This document shows, piece by piece, positions 14,141 through 14,563 of a DNA stretch of 14,563 nt. Each line of letters starts with the position of its first letter. Within the stretch, counting starts at the first letter, position 1. The stretch is from CBDUWP01 sp965370955 (GTDB lineage Bacteria; Planctomycetota; Phycisphaerae; Sedimentisphaerales; Anaerobacaceae): positions 1 through 14,563 of the forward strand of contig CBDUWP010000039.1 in the NCBI GenBank assembly GCA_965370955.1. Direction: 5' to 3'. The notes under the pieces are model-generated. The model did not search any database and was not told where the DNA came from. It was given only the letters and a program-made list of their open reading frames with translations. Both the position numbers and the translations under genes were made by a program.

Positions 14141-14211
14141 CTGGGCAACAGGGATTCGAACCCCGACTAACTGATCCAGAGACAGTTGTGCTGCCATTAC
14201 ACTATTGCCCA
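14141..14211 (-). tRNA. tRNA-Gln (anticodon CTG)
   Basis: The minus strand folds into a 71-nt cloverleaf: acceptor TGGGCAA/TTGCCCA with the U1-A72 pair and G73 typical of tRNA-Gln, D arm GTGT AATGGCA GCAC, anticodon arm ACTGT CTCTGGA TCAGT (anticodon CTG, reading CAG) and T arm CGGGG TTCGAAT CCCTG. The innermost anticodon-stem pair is T31-T39, a mismatch. CCA is not encoded; a run of T follows directly. Confidence 0.95.
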
Positions 14212-14222
14212 TCGAACGTGGC

Positions 14223-14251
14223 ATTTTAATGGATAAGCTAATTGATGTCAA
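14223..14251 (-). promoter_or_regulatory. Promoter of tRNA-Gln
   Basis: On the minus strand a perfect TTGACA (14251-14246) and TAAAAT (14228-14223) are separated by 17 bp. The predicted start lies a few bases before the tRNA 5' end. Confidence 0.8.
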
Positions 14252-14259
14252 TTGTATAT

Positions 14260-14288
14260 TTGACATGGAGGTCTTAAGATTTTATACT
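14260..14288 (+). promoter_or_regulatory. Promoter of the lipoprotein gene
   Basis: A perfect TTGACA (14260-14265), a 17-bp spacer and TATACT (14283-14288) form a near-consensus promoter. It lies back to back with the tRNA-Gln promoter, the two -35 boxes being eight bases apart. It predicts a leader of about 90 nt containing a 29-bp direct repeat. Confidence 0.8.
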
Positions 14289-14313
14289 CGACAGGGAAAG
14301 AAATTATTTTAAC

Positions 14314-14385
14314 ACAGCCTAAACGGAAACGAATTAAAACGAAGAACCTTTTTGATACAGCCTAAACAGAAACGATTTAAAACGA
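14314..14385. repeat. Pair of 29-bp direct repeats (43-bp offset) in the lipoprotein leader
   Basis: Copy 1 (14314-14342) and copy 2 (14357-14385) share 27 of 29 bases (mismatches 14325 G/14368 A and 14333 A/14376 T), with core ACAGCCTAAAC and a following AAACGA..TTAAAACGA. Copy 2 runs into the first base of the ATG, so both lie in the predicted untranslated leader. Confidence 0.88.
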
Positions 14386-14563
14386 TGAAAAAAAATAGCC
14401 TGACTATTATCTATATAGCCTGTTTGATTAGTCTTTTCGGGTGTAACAAAAAAGCTGAAATGCCGGACGAAAAACCAATTTGGCAAGATATCAAAATCAA
14501 TGATCTGGCTCAGCTATCAAGCACCACATCCAACAGGCCAAAACAATTAAAAACATTTGATTT
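14385..14563 (+). CDS. Putative lipoprotein, N-terminal part (gene runs off the window)
   Basis: Fifty-nine codons are present. The N-terminus MKKNSLTIIYIACLISLFGC is a type II signal peptide: basic residues at 2-3, a hydrophobic stretch at 6-18, and lipobox L17-F18-G19-C20, with C20 the predicted lipidated cysteine. After it comes a hydrophilic linker rich in K, E, D and P (NKKAEMPDEKPIWQ). N21 follows the cysteine, so the +2 Asp inner-membrane retention signal of enterobacteria is absent, although that rule may not hold here. The visible part does not identify a family. A near-consensus promoter lies about 95 bases upstream. No strong ribosome binding site is seen; the repeat-derived AAACGA precedes the ATG. 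Confidence 0.8.
   Translation, partial: MKKNSLTIIYIACLISLFGCNKKAEMPDEKPIWQDIKINDLAQLSSTTSNRPKQLKTFD

Overview
This window is an AT-rich stretch of bacterial chromosome made of compact housekeeping gene clusters, without insertion sequences, phage genes or CRISPR arrays. Several traits fit a Gram-negative-type anaerobe that uses sulfide as its sulfur source: a GDP-mannose dehydratase gene, a lipoprotein gene, tRNA genes that do not encode the 3' CCA, a NifU/NifS iron-sulfur assembly pair, and cysteine and homocysteine synthesis by direct sulfhydrylation. The overall look reminds me of Planctomycetota of the class Phycisphaerae, but that is an impression and not a result.

Layout, left to right. 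The first 222 bases hold the N-terminal part of a minus-strand GDP-mannose 4,6-dehydratase gene (gmd). About 300 non-coding bases follow, containing a nested inverted repeat, then tRNA-Gly(TCC) on the minus strand. A pair of overlapping, oppositely directed promoters appears to serve this tRNA and the plus-strand proline operon proA-proB, which ends with a small unknown membrane protein. A tRNA-Leu(CAA) with a strong promoter comes next.

The centre (3.8-10.5 kb) is one minus-strand cluster, in transcription order: Rrf2-family regulator, cysK, cysE, nadA, metY, nifU, nifS. CysE and CysK make cysteine from serine and sulfide. NifS removes sulfur from cysteine and NifU builds Fe-S clusters with it. 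NadA (quinolinate synthase) is itself a [4Fe-4S] enzyme, MetY uses sulfide to make homocysteine, and the regulator has three cysteines placed like the cluster ligands of IscR/NsrR. The short gaps and one stop/start overlap suggest a single operon linking sulfur supply to cluster assembly and to a cluster client.

A 405-base divergent intergenic region with a 66-bp direct repeat separates this cluster from a plus-strand gene for a 787-residue two-part protein: an N-terminal GT4-like glycosyltransferase fused to an uncharacterised helical domain. An exonuclease III gene follows with its own promoter, then tRNA-Gln(CTG) on the minus strand and the start of a lipoprotein gene. The last two are driven by back-to-back, near-consensus promoters.

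The least expected feature is that three gene-upstream regions (cysK, the glycosyltransferase, the lipoprotein) each carry a local, slightly diverged direct duplication of 29-66 bp with periods of 41, 76 and 43 bp. Start codons were revised from the longest reading frame for nifS, nifU, nadA and xth, using ribosome binding sites and family N-termini.
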